Source: Lactococcus petauri
Lineage (GTDB): Bacteria > Bacillota > Bacilli > Lactobacillales > Streptococcaceae
Assembly (NCBI RefSeq): GCF_002154895.1
Contig: NZ_MUIZ01000002.1
Span: forward strand, 372,001-436,000
Direction of reading: 5' to 3'
DNA: 64,000 nt
The position numbers and the translations under genes are program-made. Each line of letters starts with the position of its first letter. Position 1 is the first letter of the stretch. The notes below the pieces were generated by a model. That model was not told the DNA's origin. It did no database searches and was given only the letters and a program-made list of their open reading frames with translations. This document shows positions 9,241-18,001 of the stretch, piece by piece.

Positions 9241-9874
9241 TTAATTGTAATTTGAATAATGCTTTATCTATTTCTGTAAGTACCTTTTCGAGATCTTCTG
9301 CATTATTTACGAAGTCAAGTGCGTCTCCATTAATCCGTATTTTAGGTGACACATCATAATTTTCATACCAAGACGGGTATTCTTCGTGAACTTGATGATA
9401 ATATGCTTTTAATTCAGGCTGATCGTCAACCTGTTCAAAACTGCGACCACGTTGCGCAATCCGGGAAAGCATTGTTTCAAAGCTCACATCAATATAAACA
9501 AGTAAGTCAGGCCGCTTTTTAGGCATTCCTTCCATTTCCTCGAGCATATTACTGAGCAAGTTCTGATAGATTTCCAACTCTGTTTTGGTAACATTGCCAT
9601 TTTTATAGTTTAGAGTTAGGAAAAGTTCGTCTTCAAAAATTGACCGGTCAAGGACATTATTCTCTTGAGTATAAGCCATTTTGATTGATTCAAAACGCTT
9701 GTTCAAAAAATAGATTTGTAACAAAAAAGCATACTTTTTTGGATCTTGATAATACAAATCAAGAACCGGATTATTATCTACTGCCTCATAGTAAACATCT
9801 GTTCCAAGATGCTCCCCTAAAGCTTTTGCTAAGCTTGATTTTCCAGCTCCTATTGTTCCTGCTAAAACAATCAC
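9236..9874 (-). CDS. Deoxynucleoside kinase (dGK/dAK type), GTG start
   Basis: 212 residues. It phosphorylates deoxynucleosides (deoxyguanosine or deoxyadenosine type) for nucleotide salvage. The P-loop LAGTIGAGKSS stands at the extreme N terminus, the acidic segment YYEAVDNNPVLDLYY follows, then the DRS motif (LDRSIFED) and the lid region RIAQRGRSFEQ. The GTG at 9874 is chosen because AGGAGG ends 9 nt upstream of it; longer in-frame starts at 9901 (TTG) and 9898 (ATG) would put this ribosome binding site inside the coding region. It lies 39 bp after folC on the same strand and may be the last gene of the folate operon. The preferred substrate cannot be told from sequence. Confidence 0.88.
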   Translation of the reverse strand: MIVLAGTIGAGKSSLAKALGEHLGTDVYYEAVDNNPVLDLYYQDPKKYAFLLQIYFLNKRFESIKMAYTQENNVLDRSIFEDELFLTLNYKNGNVTKTELEIYQNLLSNMLEEMEGMPKKRPDLLVYIDVSFETMLSRIAQRGRSFEQVDDQPELKAYYHQVHEEYPSWYENYDVSPKIRINGDALDFVNNAEDLEKVLTEIDKALFKLQLK

Positions 9875-9913
9875 AGTTTTCTTCCTCCTAAAGTCCATCA
9901 AGGACTGTTTTTT

Positions 9914-11200
9914 TTATCGCTCTGACTCTAAGATGTATGCCCTAATTTGAGACATGAAATACAAAGAACCGGTCATTAAAAGTACATCGTCTTTCTGTAG
10001 ATTTGCTTTTAATGCTGAAAATGTACTCTTCCAATCTTCAGCCAATGCTACATTTTCTTTTTTTAAGTAAGTAAAATCTTCTAATTTTAAAGCTTTCGGA
10101 TAATCAAAAGTTGTCAAAATAAGCTCAGAATTATCAACAGTTTGCAACATTTTAATCATTTCAGTAATATCTTTTGTGACCAGAGCTGAAAAGAGAATCG
10201 TAATTTTACGACCTGAAAATTCATTTTTTAAGTTTTCCAAGAGTCGTTGCATGGCATGTACATTATGCGCCCCATCAAGTAGTGTTAAAGGAGCTCGGCT
10301 GATTTCTTCCATGCGCGCTGGCCAGAAAGTTCTTTTTAAGCCCTTTCTGATTGCTTCTTCTGAAAGTGATAATCCTACTTTCTGCGCGTAAACCATAGTA
10401 AGTTTAACAGCAAGCCCTGCATTATCTATTTGATGAAGACCAAGTAAGGCTTTTTCCAAGTTGAGCAAGTGAATTTCATCATCCTTGTAATTAAATCGCT
10501 CATTTTCAAGGATTTCTACCTGATAATCAATACCGTATTGATAATGCTGCGCTTGATTTTTTTGAGCTGTTTGCGCAATAACAGCTAGAGCTTCGTCTGC
10601 TATTTTCCCTGTCACCAAGGGTGTATTCGGCTTAATGATTCCTGCCTTTTGGGCAGCTATCTTTTCTAGGGTATCCCCTAAGATATCCATATGGTCCATG
10701 CCAATTGTTGTAATTGCAGTTGCTACAGGTTGAATGACATTAGTACTATCTAAAAGTCCCCCTAAGCCTACTTCTATCAAAGCTACATCAACGTGTTCGT
10801 CTGCAAAATAGCGAAAAGCCAGAGCGGTAATAATTTCAAATTCTGTGATGCCAGCAAGGCTTTCATCCTTATCCATTTCTTCTACGAATGGTTTTAGTTG
10901 CTCAACATACATGATAAGTTTGTCATCAGGAATAGGATGACCATTAATCGCCATCCGTTCGCCAAAAGTCGCAATAAAAGGACTGGTAAAAGTAGCTACA
11001 GTCAAGTCCAACTGCTCCAGAATACCTCTGGTAAAAGCAACAGTTGAACCTTTGCCATTTGTACCAGCAACATGAATCATTGATAACTCTTTTTCAGGGT
11101 TTCCAAGCAATTTGAGCAAGGCTTCAATTCGTGTCAATCCTGGACGGATATTAAATTTAAGACGAGAATGTATCCATTCTAGTGCTGTTTCGATAGTCAT
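9914..11200 (-). CDS. folC: Folylpolyglutamate synthase/dihydrofolate synthase
   Basis: 428 residues. FolC adds glutamate to dihydropteroate to make dihydrofolate and then lengthens the polyglutamate tail of folates, using ATP. The P-loop [11 protein letters not shown] (about residues 43-53), [12 protein letters not shown], the Mg-binding segment [12 protein letters not shown] and the Mur-ligase C-terminal domain with [10 protein letters not shown] are visible. The start overlaps the stop of the upstream Nudix gene by 4 nt (ATGA), pointing to translational coupling at the end of the folate cluster. Confidence 0.94.
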   Translation of the reverse strand: MTIETALEWIHSRLKFNIRPGLTRIEALLKLLGNPEKELSMIHVAGTNGKGSTVAFTRGILEQLDLTVATFTSPFIATFGERMAINGHPIPDDKLIMYVEQLKPFVEEMDKDESLAGITEFEIITALAFRYFADEHVDVALIEVGLGGLLDSTNVIQPVATAITTIGMDHMDILGDTLEKIAAQKAGIIKPNTPLVTGKIADEALAVIAQTAQKNQAQHYQYGIDYQVEILENERFNYKDDEIHLLNLEKALLGLHQIDNAGLAVKLTMVYAQKVGLSLSEEAIRKGLKRTFWPARMEEISRAPLTLLDGAHNVHAMQRLLENLKNEFSGRKITILFSALVTKDITEMIKMLQTVDNSELILTTFDYPKALKLEDFTYLKKENVALAEDWKSTFSALKANLQKDDVLLMTGSLYFMSQIRAYILESER

Positions 11201-11691
11201 GTTAGGCTTGTTTTCCCTTCTAGAAAATACTTTTTAAATTCCTCAGGTGCCTCTGTTTTGGAAAGCAAAAAAACAGGCAGCTCTGCCAGTTCAGAAGGCT
11301 CATCCCGCAATTTAAGGAGATAACGAAAATCTATGTGCTGATGTGCTTTTTCTTCCTTAACCGCATTATAGGGAATATTAATAAGATTCACATCTATAAG
11401 ACGTTGTGTATCAGCTGTCAGACCTGTTTCTTCATGGAATTCACGCTTTGCCGTCTCATAGGGTTTTTCCCCTTCTTCGACATGTCCAGCAGGCAGTAAG
11501 AGTTCTTTTTGATAGGGATGCTCGATAAAATACATTTTCTCCCCTTTAAAAACGACAGCAGATGCTGATAGTTGCAAATCCGGATTCTGTTTTCCTTCAA
11601 GTCCTTTTTTATTGCGTAAAAGAGCAATTACCTGTTCTTGTTTTTTAGAACTTTCTAAAACAGAAAGTTCACGTATCAAATCATTATACAT
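11197..11691 (-). CDS. ylgG: Nudix hydrolase of the folate cluster (YlgG type, dihydroneopterin triphosphate pyrophosphatase)
   Basis: 164 residues with a complete Nudix box, [20 protein letters not shown] followed by TGL, near residues 68-90. In Lactococcus lactis the gene in this position (ylgG, between folP and folC) encodes the enzyme that removes pyrophosphate from dihydroneopterin triphosphate, the step between FolE and FolB. Gene order here is the same and supports the same role; the biochemical assignment is by position and family. It overlaps folC by 4 nt and touches folP by 1 nt, so the three are tightly coupled. Confidence 0.88.
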   Translation of the reverse strand: MYNDLIRELSVLESSKKQEQVIALLRNKKGLEGKQNPDLQLSASAVVFKGEKMYFIEHPYQKELLLPAGHVEEGEKPYETAKREFHEETGLTADTQRLIDVNLINIPYNAVKEEKAHQHIDFRYLLKLRDEPSELAELPVFLLSKTEAPEEFKKYFLEGKTSLT

Positions 11692-12764
11692 TAGTATTTT
11701 TGGTATATTTTAAAATTATCAATTAAACGTCGTGTTGCTGCAACATCATGTACACGTAGGACACGCCCACCATCCATCATCATTTGATTTTCAAGAATCA
11801 ATGTTGATAAAAGACGCTCATCTACTTCCATATTCATAAGATTGGTCATAAAAGATTTACGAGAGATTGCGACCATCACCGGCAAACCTAGGCAAGTCAA
11901 TAGTTCAGTCGTTTTTAGGCGCTGTAAAGAGTCAATTCCTGTTGCTCCGCCTGAAAAACCAACGCCTGGGTCTACACATATTTGTGCATTCGCAATGTCA
12001 AGTTGATTTAATTCTTTCTGTTTCTCTGTAAAATAGACTGGCAGTTCTTGATAAACATTATCTGCGTAATGCATACCTGCTCGACCATTATTCATAGCAA
12101 CCAAAGCCGGTTGATATTCTTGCATCAACTGTAGTTTTTCAGGTGTATCAAAACCATCAATATCATTAATAATATCTGCACCTGCATCCAGTACACGCTG
12201 CATAACATAGGCTTCATCAGTGTCTATAGCGATAACTGCTTCCGGAAATGCCTTACGAATACTCTGCAAGGGCTGAGCGAGACGTTGACATTCTTCTTCT
12301 GGCGAAATATCTGCGTAACCTGGACGAGAAGACTTTCCTCCAAGTTCAATGACTTGTGCCCCCTCTTGTAAATCCTGTTCTACTCGTTGTAGGATAAAAT
12401 CCAAATTGAGATTTTCTTCTGCACCATCATAGAATGAATCTGGTGTGACATTGACAATAGAATAAACAATCGGATCCAAAGTCAAATCAAAAGAGAAATT
12501 CTGTCCTGACCAAATAATCTGATGACGTTTAAAAATGCGCTCCAAATCCAATTTTTCCTGAGATGTAGGCCAAGCCTTAATCAAATCCGCCAATTCATAA
12601 ATCGTTAAAAAAGTCAGCAAATCATGATTGTCTACGAGAACTTTTGCTCTTACACGGTACAAAAGATTACCCAATTTAGCTTTTTCTTGGCTGCTCATCT
12701 CAGTAAAACAGATAGAGATGTGCTTCAGAGAAAAACAATCAGTGTTTTTTTCAATGATTTTCAT
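11691..12764 (-). CDS. folP: Dihydropteroate synthase
   Basis: 357 residues. FolP joins para-aminobenzoate to 6-hydroxymethyl-dihydropterin pyrophosphate and is the sulfonamide target. The TIM-barrel core begins near residue 100 with [14 protein letters not shown], followed by [18 protein letters not shown] and DIINDIDGF, and the C-terminal RVHDV motif. About 95 residues precede the core, a longer N terminus than in E. coli FolP. Its start is 1 nt from the folKE stop, so it belongs to the folate operon. Confidence 0.93.
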   Translation of the reverse strand: MKIIEKNTDCFSLKHISICFTEMSSQEKAKLGNLLYRVRAKVLVDNHDLLTFLTIYELADLIKAWPTSQEKLDLERIFKRHQIIWSGQNFSFDLTLDPIVYSIVNVTPDSFYDGAEENLNLDFILQRVEQDLQEGAQVIELGGKSSRPGYADISPEEECQRLAQPLQSIRKAFPEAVIAIDTDEAYVMQRVLDAGADIINDIDGFDTPEKLQLMQEYQPALVAMNNGRAGMHYADNVYQELPVYFTEKQKELNQLDIANAQICVDPGVGFSGGATGIDSLQRLKTTELLTCLGLPVMVAISRKSFMTNLMNMEVDERLLSTLILENQMMMDGGRVLRVHDVAATRRLIDNFKIYQKY

Positions 12765-12765
12765 T

Positions 12766-13818
12766 TTAATTCAAGCTTTCTAAAAATTCGAGACGTGTTT
12801 CTCTGCTTTCTTCAAATTCACCCATGAAGAAAGAGGTTTTTGTTTGGGAATTTCCTTTTTTAACACCACGCATTTCCACACACATATGACGCGCTTCGAC
12901 AACAACTGCAACACCTTTTGGCTCTAAGATATCATTTAAGATTTCCGCTATGTCTCGCGTAATGTTCTCTTGTACTGAAAGTTTATGCGAAACGTAGTTG
13001 ACCAAGCGCGGTATCTTGCTTAAGCCAATAATATTGCCATCTTTAGGGATATAGGCTACGTTTGCCTTACCAAAGAAAGGCAACATGTGATGTTCGCACA
13101 TCGAGTAAAAGGGAATGTCCTTGATTAAGATAGTTTGATCCTGGTCTGTTTTTTCAATTTTAAAGAGTTTATACTCCTCAAATTGCGTTAATTTTTGTGA
13201 AGAGAGAATTTCTTCATACATTTTAGCTACACGTTCTGGCGTTTCTAAGAGTCCTTCCCGTTCAGGATCTTCACCAACAGCTGAGAGAATTTCTCGTACA
13301 GCAAGCTCAATACGTTTTCTAGCGGGCTTTTCCGTCGGAATTTCTACTATTTCTTGTTCAGTATCCTTGAGCTTTTCAATAGCTTGTTTCACTTGTTGCT
13401 CGTATGAGAAACCAGGCTCTAAAATTTCCAAAAGTGGCACAAGAACAAAAAGGCGATTAAAGACTTCTTTGTGCGGAACCATCAAATCTTCCTCTAAAAT
13501 TTGTTCGTTTCCGTAAAATAAAATATCGATATCTATCGTGCGTGGTCCCCAATGAATTTTGCGAACACGATTTAATTTGGCTTCGATTTTATGAATAAGC
13601 TCCAATAGCTGGCTAGCTTCAAGTGTCGTTGAAATCTTCAAGGCCATATTGACAAAGTCATCTTGCTCCACTCCCCCGACAGGTGAGGTTTGATAAAACT
13701 TTGATCTTCTATCTATTAAAATGGCCGAATCCTGTCCCAATAAGCTTACCGCATCTTGCAAGTAAGCTTGCTTGTCTCCAATATTGCTCCCTAAACTCAA
13801 ATAAACCGTTTGCATCAC
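12766..13818 (-). CDS. folKE: FolKE: fused hydroxymethyldihydropterin pyrophosphokinase and GTP cyclohydrolase I
   Basis: 350 residues in two domains. Residues 1 to about 155 are HPPK (FolK), with SLGSNIGDKQAYL near the N terminus and the catalytic loop WGPRTIDIDILFYG. Residues about 165-350 are GTP cyclohydrolase I (FolE), with ERVAKMYEEI, the zinc/active-site motif MCEHHMLPFFG and the C-terminal HMCVEMRGVKK motif. The protein thus combines the first step of pterin synthesis with the pyrophosphorylation step just before FolP. The fusion is known from Lactococcus lactis and is a good taxonomic marker. It sits between folB and folP on the same strand. Confidence 0.95.
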   Translation of the reverse strand: MMQTVYLSLGSNIGDKQAYLQDAVSLLGQDSAILIDRRSKFYQTSPVGGVEQDDFVNMALKISTTLEASQLLELIHKIEAKLNRVRKIHWGPRTIDIDILFYGNEQILEEDLMVPHKEVFNRLFVLVPLLEILEPGFSYEQQVKQAIEKLKDTEQEIVEIPTEKPARKRIELAVREILSAVGEDPEREGLLETPERVAKMYEEILSSQKLTQFEEYKLFKIEKTDQDQTILIKDIPFYSMCEHHMLPFFGKANVAYIPKDGNIIGLSKIPRLVNYVSHKLSVQENITRDIAEILNDILEPKGVAVVVEARHMCVEMRGVKKGNSQTKTSFFMGEFEESRETRLEFLESLN

Positions 13819-13871
13819 TTTCTTGCTTCCCCCCTTAGAAAGCCGTAAATATTTTCTAAAAGTTAAATATT

Positions 13872-14219
13872 TTAACCGACCATTTCAATTTCGACATTGT
13901 CAAAGATTCCTGCAATAGGTACAGCCAATTTGCGGATATGTACTTCTACTGTTTTCACTTTATTGTTTTGTTTAATGGCTTGAATGATATCGAAAGCCAA
14001 CTTTTCAATCAAATCTGCACGTGAGACTTCAATTATTTCCGCGATACTCTCATAAAAAGCAACATAACTCAAAGTTTTGTCAAGCTCATCTAAACCAGAG
14101 TAGGAAAAATTCGTGGTAACAATCAAGTCAATTTCTAAATTTTGCCCTAAGATCTTTTCTTCAGGTAAAACACCGATATGTGAAAAGAACTTCATATTGT
14201 TAATCTTAATCTTATACAT
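13872..14219 (-). CDS. folB: Dihydroneopterin aldolase
   Basis: 115 residues. FolB cleaves 7,8-dihydroneopterin to 6-hydroxymethyl-dihydropterin and glycolaldehyde. The motif [14 protein letters not shown] with its active-site Glu, the segment [11 protein letters not shown] and the C-terminal [10 protein letters not shown] fit the family and its length. The ATG at 14219 is chosen because it gives the usual N terminus ([12 protein letters not shown]) and overlaps the engB stop by 8 nt; a longer in-frame start would run further into engB. It is followed after 53 bp by folKE. Confidence 0.92.
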   Translation of the reverse strand: MYKIKINNMKFFSHIGVLPEEKILGQNLEIDLIVTTNFSYSGLDELDKTLSYVAFYESIAEIIEVSRADLIEKLAFDIIQAIKQNNKVKTVEVHIRKLAVPIAGIFDNVEIEMVG

Positions 14220-14799
14220 ATTGTTCAATGGCTTTCCAAGCCTCCTCGATTCCTGTTTTATCAAAACTAGAAAAGATTACAAAATCATCTGTGCTGTCAA
14301 ATTGCAAGGCTTTTTTTATCACTGAGACATGCTTGTTCCATTTACCGCGTGGAATTTTGTCGGCCTTTGTTGCAACTAAAATTACGGGAATATCATAGAA
14401 TTTCAAAAAAGTGTACATCAGCTTGTCATCTTCAGATGGTTCGTGTCGTAAATCAACGAGAGCGACCACCGCTTTAAGATTAGGCGCTGTAGTGAGATAT
14501 TCTTCAATCATCTTACCGAACTTTTCACGCTCTTTTTTCGAAACACGTGCATAGCCGTATCCTGGAACGTCTACCAAATGAACCGTATCATCTACATTGT
14601 AAAAATTTAGGAGCTGCGTTTTACCTGGCGAACTTGAGGTACGCGCAAAGTTCTTACGGTTTAATAAGGTATTGATAAAGCTTGATTTTCCAACGTTAGA
14701 GCGACCAGCAAGAGCAATTTCCGGCATGTCTGTCTCTGGATATTGCTTGGCAGAGGCTGCTGAAATAGTCAGTTGTAAATTATTAGGGTTTATTTTCAT
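14212..14799 (-). CDS. engB: Ribosome biogenesis GTPase EngB/YsxC
   Basis: 195 residues, normal length. It is a TrmE-Era-type GTPase needed for assembly of the 50S subunit. Motifs in order: G1 GRSNVGKSS (about residues 32-40), G2 region [13 protein letters not shown]3 DVPGYGYA, G4 ATKADK. It lies between clpX and folB as in other lactococci; folB starts inside its last codons. Confidence 0.95.
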   Translation of the reverse strand: MKINPNNLQLTISAASAKQYPETDMPEIALAGRSNVGKSSFINTLLNRKNFARTSSSPGKTQLLNFYNVDDTVHLVDVPGYGYARVSKKEREKFGKMIEEYLTTAPNLKAVVALVDLRHEPSEDDKLMYTFLKFYDIPVILVATKADKIPRGKWNKHVSVIKKALQFDSTDDFVIFSSFDKTGIEEAWKAIEQYV

Positions 14800-14904
14800 T
14801 ATTTCTCTCTTTCCTTGTGTGTCAAACTATTTTAGATAGTTGCGCAAGGTTTATTTAAAGTCTTTTTTAGGGAAGAAGGTTCACAAATCACATCTCTCCC
14901 TGTC

Positions 14905-14943
14905 TATTATCATTGATTTACTAAAGGTAAATCAATGATAATA
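14905..14943. repeat. Long hairpin in the clpX-engB gap
   Basis: Perfect 17-nt arms (TATTATCATTGATTTAC and complement) with a 5-nt loop. On the minus strand it follows the clpX stop codon and may stabilise or process the clpX 3' end. It lacks a clean U-tract. Confidence 0.7.
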
Positions 14944-14946
14944 ACA

Positions 14947-14985
14947 AGAAAACCATGAGCACTCATGATTTTCTGTTTTTTATTT
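14947..14985 (+). terminator. Hairpin with T-tract next to the clpX stop, read on the plus strand
   Basis: AGAAAACCATGAG / CTCATGATTTTCT forms a near-perfect stem followed on the plus strand by GTTTTTTATTTTT. Oriented this way it would stop transcripts entering clpX in antisense. On the minus strand the same stem could protect the clpX 3' end but has no U-tract. Confidence 0.55.
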
Positions 14986-16218
14986 TTGAATATAAATGAT
15001 TTCTGCTTCTGCTTTATCACGCACAGCTGCTTCCGTAATAATCACTTTTTCAATATTATCATGACTTGGTATTTCAAACATGATATCCATCATCACTTCT
15101 TCAATGATTGAACGTAAGCCACGTGCACCTGTTTTACGTTCGATAGCTTTCTCAGCAATGGCATGCAAAGCTGCATCCTCAAATTCCAGTTCCACATTGT
15201 CATAGCTTAACAACTGCTTGTATTGCTTGATAAGTGCGTTTTTAGGCTCGGTCAAGATACTGATAAGATCAGCTTCTGTCAAACGTTCAAGCGCAGCAAC
15301 TACAGGCAACCGTCCAATAAATTCAGGAATCAATCCGAAAGTTTGGATATCTTCAGCAATGATTTCTTGCATATAAGATTCATTGTCAGACAAGGCCTTA
15401 TTATTTGTGCCAAAGCCGATAATTTTCTCACCTAAGCGTTGTTTGACAATTTCTTCAATACCGTCAAAGGCTCCGCCTACAATGAAGAGAATGTTTTTAG
15501 TATCAATTTGAATCATCTCTTGGTTAGGATGTTTACGCCCACCTTGTGGGGGAACGCTGGCAACTGTACCTTCGATAATTTTTAAGAGGGCTTGTTGTAC
15601 ACCTTCACCGGAAACGTCACGAGTGATAGAAACATTTTCTGATTTTTTAGCAATTTTATCAATTTCATCAATGTAGATGATACCACGCTCAGCACGTTCA
15701 ATATTGAAATCACTAGCTTGCAGCAGTTTGAGCAAGATATTTTCAACATCTTCACCCACATAGCCTGCTTCTGTCAAACTTGTAGCATCAGCAATAGCAA
15801 AAGGAACATTAAGCGACTTAGCTAAAGTTTGTGCCAAAAAAGTTTTCCCTGAACCTGTAGGACCAATCAATAAGATATTAGACTTTTGAAGTTCAACTTC
15901 TTCGTCATCTTGACCTGTAAAGTTGATGCGTTTGTAATGATTATAAACAGCAACCGCAAGTGCACGTTTTGCACGCTCTTGCCCGATAACATAACCATTC
16001 AGATGATCCAACATTTCTCTTGGGGTCATTACAGGAGTGGTTTCAAATTCTTGAGCCATTTCCTCGCGCATCTCTTCTTCAATCAAATGGCTTGATAGCT
16101 CCACACATTCGTCACAAATATAAACACCGACACCGGCGATAAGTTTCTTTACTTCTGGTTGGCTCTTGCCACAGAATGAACAATATATATTTTCGTTTTC
16201 TTTTGTATCGTTAGACAT
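14980..16218 (-). CDS. clpX: ATP-dependent Clp protease ATP-binding subunit ClpX
   Basis: 412 residues, normal length. ClpX is the AAA+ unfoldase that feeds substrates to ClpP. The N-terminal zinc-binding domain (CSFCGKSQ ... YICDECV, four Cys at about residues 13-42), Walker A GPTGSGKT, the pore loop GYVGED, Walker [10 protein letters not shown] and the arginine-containing sensor 2 [10 protein letters not shown] are present. The ClpP-binding IGF-type loop is seen as IIGFGT. It sits inside the folate cluster between folA and engB, an arrangement known in Lactococcus. Confidence 0.96.
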   Translation of the reverse strand: MSNDTKENENIYCSFCGKSQPEVKKLIAGVGVYICDECVELSSHLIEEEMREEMAQEFETTPVMTPREMLDHLNGYVIGQERAKRALAVAVYNHYKRINFTGQDDEEVELQKSNILLIGPTGSGKTFLAQTLAKSLNVPFAIADATSLTEAGYVGEDVENILLKLLQASDFNIERAERGIIYIDEIDKIAKKSENVSITRDVSGEGVQQALLKIIEGTVASVPPQGGRKHPNQEMIQIDTKNILFIVGGAFDGIEEIVKQRLGEKIIGFGTNNKALSDNESYMQEIIAEDIQTFGLIPEFIGRLPVVAALERLTEADLISILTEPKNALIKQYKQLLSYDNVELEFEDAALHAIAEKAIERKTGARGLRSIIEEVMMDIMFEIPSHDNIEKVIITEAAVRDKAEAEIIYIQK

Positions 16219-16249
16219 TTATTTCTCTTTTTCTAGATTTTAAACATTT

Positions 16250-16423
16250 TTAGGAAAATAAAGTTCCAAAAAAAGCATGAATGGAATTTACAATATTCGT
16301 AAAGGCATTAAGAAGAAAAATAGTTCCTAAGCCCCAGCGTTTTTTGCGGAAGCATTGCAGTGCAAGTATTACACATATTGCGCATAAAACAGCGGTAAAT
16401 AAGCCAAAAATAGATTTTGTCAC
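16250..16423 (-). CDS. Small membrane protein coupled to folA, 57 residues
   Basis: GTG start at 16423-16421, TAA at 16252-16250. Translation begins MTKSIFGLFTAVLCAICVIL (GTG read as Met), giving one strong membrane segment at about residues 5-22, then a basic patch (CFRKKRWG) and a second hydrophobic segment (LGTIFLLNAFTNIV). The ribosome binding site AAGGAG is 11 nt upstream, and the GTG overlaps the folA stop codon (GTGA), so it should be translationally coupled to folA. It precedes clpX by 31 nt. I do not recognise the family. The opposite-strand frame here has no such start signals. Confidence 0.78.
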   Translation of the reverse strand: MTKSIFGLFTAVLCAICVILALQCFRKKRWGLGTIFLLNAFTNIVNSIHAFFGTLFS

Positions 16424-16935
16424 GGCTTTTGTTTCTCCTTCCGCTCATATTTTTCTACGGTAAAGTCATAAGGATTTTGCTCGTCTTTTTTGTGATAATC
16501 CGCTGACACCTTCGCATACTTCGAAAAATCAAACGTATCAGGGAAATATGTATCCCCCGCAAATTCTCCATGAACAACCGTTTTATAGAGCGCTGATAGC
16601 TCCTTTTCGAAAAGAAGGAACATCTCTGATCCGCCAATGATATATAAATCACGCTCTTGATTATTATACCATTCTATAACTTCGGATACACTATGCATGA
16701 TTAAGACACGTTCATTATCTTCTTTAGGGTAAGCTTCATCTCGTGTAAGGACGATAGTGATACGTCCAGGAAGCACGCGCTTATTCATGCCTTCAAAGGT
16801 TTTGCGGCCCATCAAAATCACTTGATGATAAGTTGTCTTTTTAAAATGTTCGAGTTCAGCAGGTAAACGCCAAGGTAAATGACCATCAATGCCAATCACT
16901 TTTTTCTCATCTTCTGCCCAGATAGCGTAAATCAT
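16420..16935 (-). CDS. folA: Dihydrofolate reductase
   Basis: 171 residues, normal length. FolA reduces dihydrofolate to tetrahydrofolate with NADPH and is the trimethoprim target. Visible: MIYAIWAEDEKKVIGIDGHL with the following PWRLPAELEHFKK (the acidic residue in LPAELEHF is the catalytic Glu), the NADPH-binding motif GRKTFEGM, and YIIGGSEMF. It is the first gene of the folate operon, preceded by a leader of about 220 nt and followed by the overlapping small membrane-protein gene and clpX. Confidence 0.95.
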   Translation of the reverse strand: MIYAIWAEDEKKVIGIDGHLPWRLPAELEHFKKTTYHQVILMGRKTFEGMNKRVLPGRITIVLTRDEAYPKEDNERVLIMHSVSEVIEWYNNQERDLYIIGGSEMFLLFEKELSALYKTVVHGEFAGDTYFPDTFDFSKYAKVSADYHKKDEQNPYDFTVEKYERKEKQKP

Positions 16936-17171
16936 TTTATTTCACCTACGTGCTTTTCTTCAATTGCTTTGAAAAGCCAATCATCCTTTTAAACAAAGAT
17001 GTTCCTTTCTTTTGGGATTTTAAGGCCATCTATTTCATACACAAATAGCTGATGAAATTCATAAAGAATCCTTCAAGACCTTATTTATTAACCGTTTAAA
17101 CAGTTAATCTCTCGCTGTTCTCTCAGAAGCTTTTTTCTGCTTTGAGGGATAGAATTACCTTTCCTATTATA
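16936..17171 (-). promoter_or_regulatory. folA promoter and structured leader
   Basis: An extended -10 (TGGTATAAT, TATAAT at 17171-17166) lacks a good -35. The transcript leader of about 220 nt holds a CTCAAAGC...GCTTCTGAG hairpin, a TTAACTGTTT/AAACGGTTAA stem, and a 10-codon reading frame (17062-17030, starting MNFISYLC) with an AAGGA site 6 nt before its ATG. No THF riboswitch or T-box consensus was recognised. A regulated leader is possible but unproven. Confidence 0.5.
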
Positions 17172-17241
17172 CCAAAAAACACCTTTTTTTACTTTAATTT
17201 TTCTTATTCGGAAAAAAATGAAAAAAATTTCCATTATTTCC

Positions 17242-17270
17242 TTTACTTTTCCTTAAAGATGTGTTAAGAT
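17242..17270 (+). promoter_or_regulatory. Promoter of the RNA upstream of trmL
   Basis: TTTACT (17242-17247), 17-nt spacer, TAAGAT (17265-17270) preceded by TGTG. Transcription would start near 17277. Confidence 0.6.
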
Positions 17271-17276
17271 TACTCT

Positions 17277-17380
17277 ATCAATTAATTTGTTTCAATCAAC
17301 CCTGTTATGATTAAAGCAAATTAGTCCCCCAACTAGGCTGCTCGCTGAGACCATACTCCGAGCTACCTAGTTTTTATTTT
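17277..17380 (+). ncRNA. Candidate small RNA or attenuated leader of trmL
   Basis: About 104 nt with two stems. Stem 1 pairs 17284-17298 with 17308-17322 (15 bp, two G-U pairs). A C-rich linker (AGTCCCCC) follows. Stem 2 pairs AACTAGG with CCTAGTT and inner GCTCG with CGAGC and is followed by TTTTTATTTTT, an intrinsic terminator. A promoter precedes it and there is no reading frame of note. It may be an independent small RNA or a leader that attenuates trmL, which starts 44 nt after the terminator. No known RNA family was recognised. Confidence 0.6.
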
Positions 17381-17423
17381 TGTAAAAATGTAAAACCCTT
17401 ACAAAAACGGAATGGAGAAAATT

Positions 17424-17927
17424 ATGAATCATATTGCACTTTTCGAACCACGTATCCATTTTAACACTGGAAATATTGCACGCACTTGCGCAGCTACTAA
17501 CACTACCTTACATTTGATTGAGCCTTTCGGCTTTGAAATTACCGATAAAAATCTCAAAAGAGCTGGATTGGACTATTGGGATCAGGTCAACATTGTTTAT
17601 CACAAAAATCTGGATGATTTTATCAATCACGTAGATGGGAAACTATTTTTAGTTAGTAAGTTTGCGGATCAAGTATATTCAGATGTTGATTATACGGAAA
17701 CTTCAGAAGACTATTATTTCCTCTTTGGACGAGAGGATACTGGTTTACCAGAAGACTTTATGCGAGAAAATGCTGAAAAATGTATTCGCATTCCAATGAA
17801 TGATGAACATGTACGTAGTCTAAATCTTTCTAACACTGCTTGTATGATTGTCTATGAAGCGCTTCGTCAGCAAGAATTTTCTGGTTTGGAGCTTAAACAT
17901 ACTTATGAAAATGACAAACTAAAATAA
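17424..17927 (+). CDS. trmL: tRNA (cytidine/uridine-34 2'-O)-methyltransferase TrmL
   Basis: 167 residues. TrmL is a SPOUT-class enzyme that methylates the ribose of the wobble base in tRNA-Leu using S-adenosylmethionine. The knot motifs are visible: [19 protein letters not shown] near the N terminus, [13 protein letters not shown] near residue 105 and [16 protein letters not shown] near residue 129. The start at 17424 is chosen over an in-frame ATG 12 nt upstream because GGAG lies 8 nt before it. No separate promoter is evident after the terminator at 17380. Confidence 0.92.
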   Translation: MNHIALFEPRIHFNTGNIARTCAATNTTLHLIEPFGFEITDKNLKRAGLDYWDQVNIVYHKNLDDFINHVDGKLFLVSKFADQVYSDVDYTETSEDYYFLFGREDTGLPEDFMRENAEKCIRIPMNDEHVRSLNLSNTACMIVYEALRQQEFSGLELKHTYENDKLK

Positions 17928-17964
17928 ATTTACTCTTTCTTAGTTGAAAGATAAAAATTTAAAG

Positions 17965-18000
17965 AAAAACGGAAGTTATAGCGTGTAACTTCCGTTTTTT
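17965..18000. terminator. Bidirectional terminator between trmL and the surface-protein gene
   Basis: 14-nt arms AAAAACGGAAGTTA and TAACTTCCGTTTTT with a 7-nt loop, between convergent genes. Confidence 0.9.
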
Positions 18001-18001
18001 A

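Noticed and set aside
16281-16463. Plus-strand ORF of 60 codons across the folA 3' end
   Set aside because: Antisense to a minus-strand gene that has a proper ribosome binding site and start overlap.
16936-17165. THF riboswitch or T-box in the folA leader
   Set aside because: Hairpins are present but the conserved blocks of those RNA families were not found; kept only as an unassigned leader.
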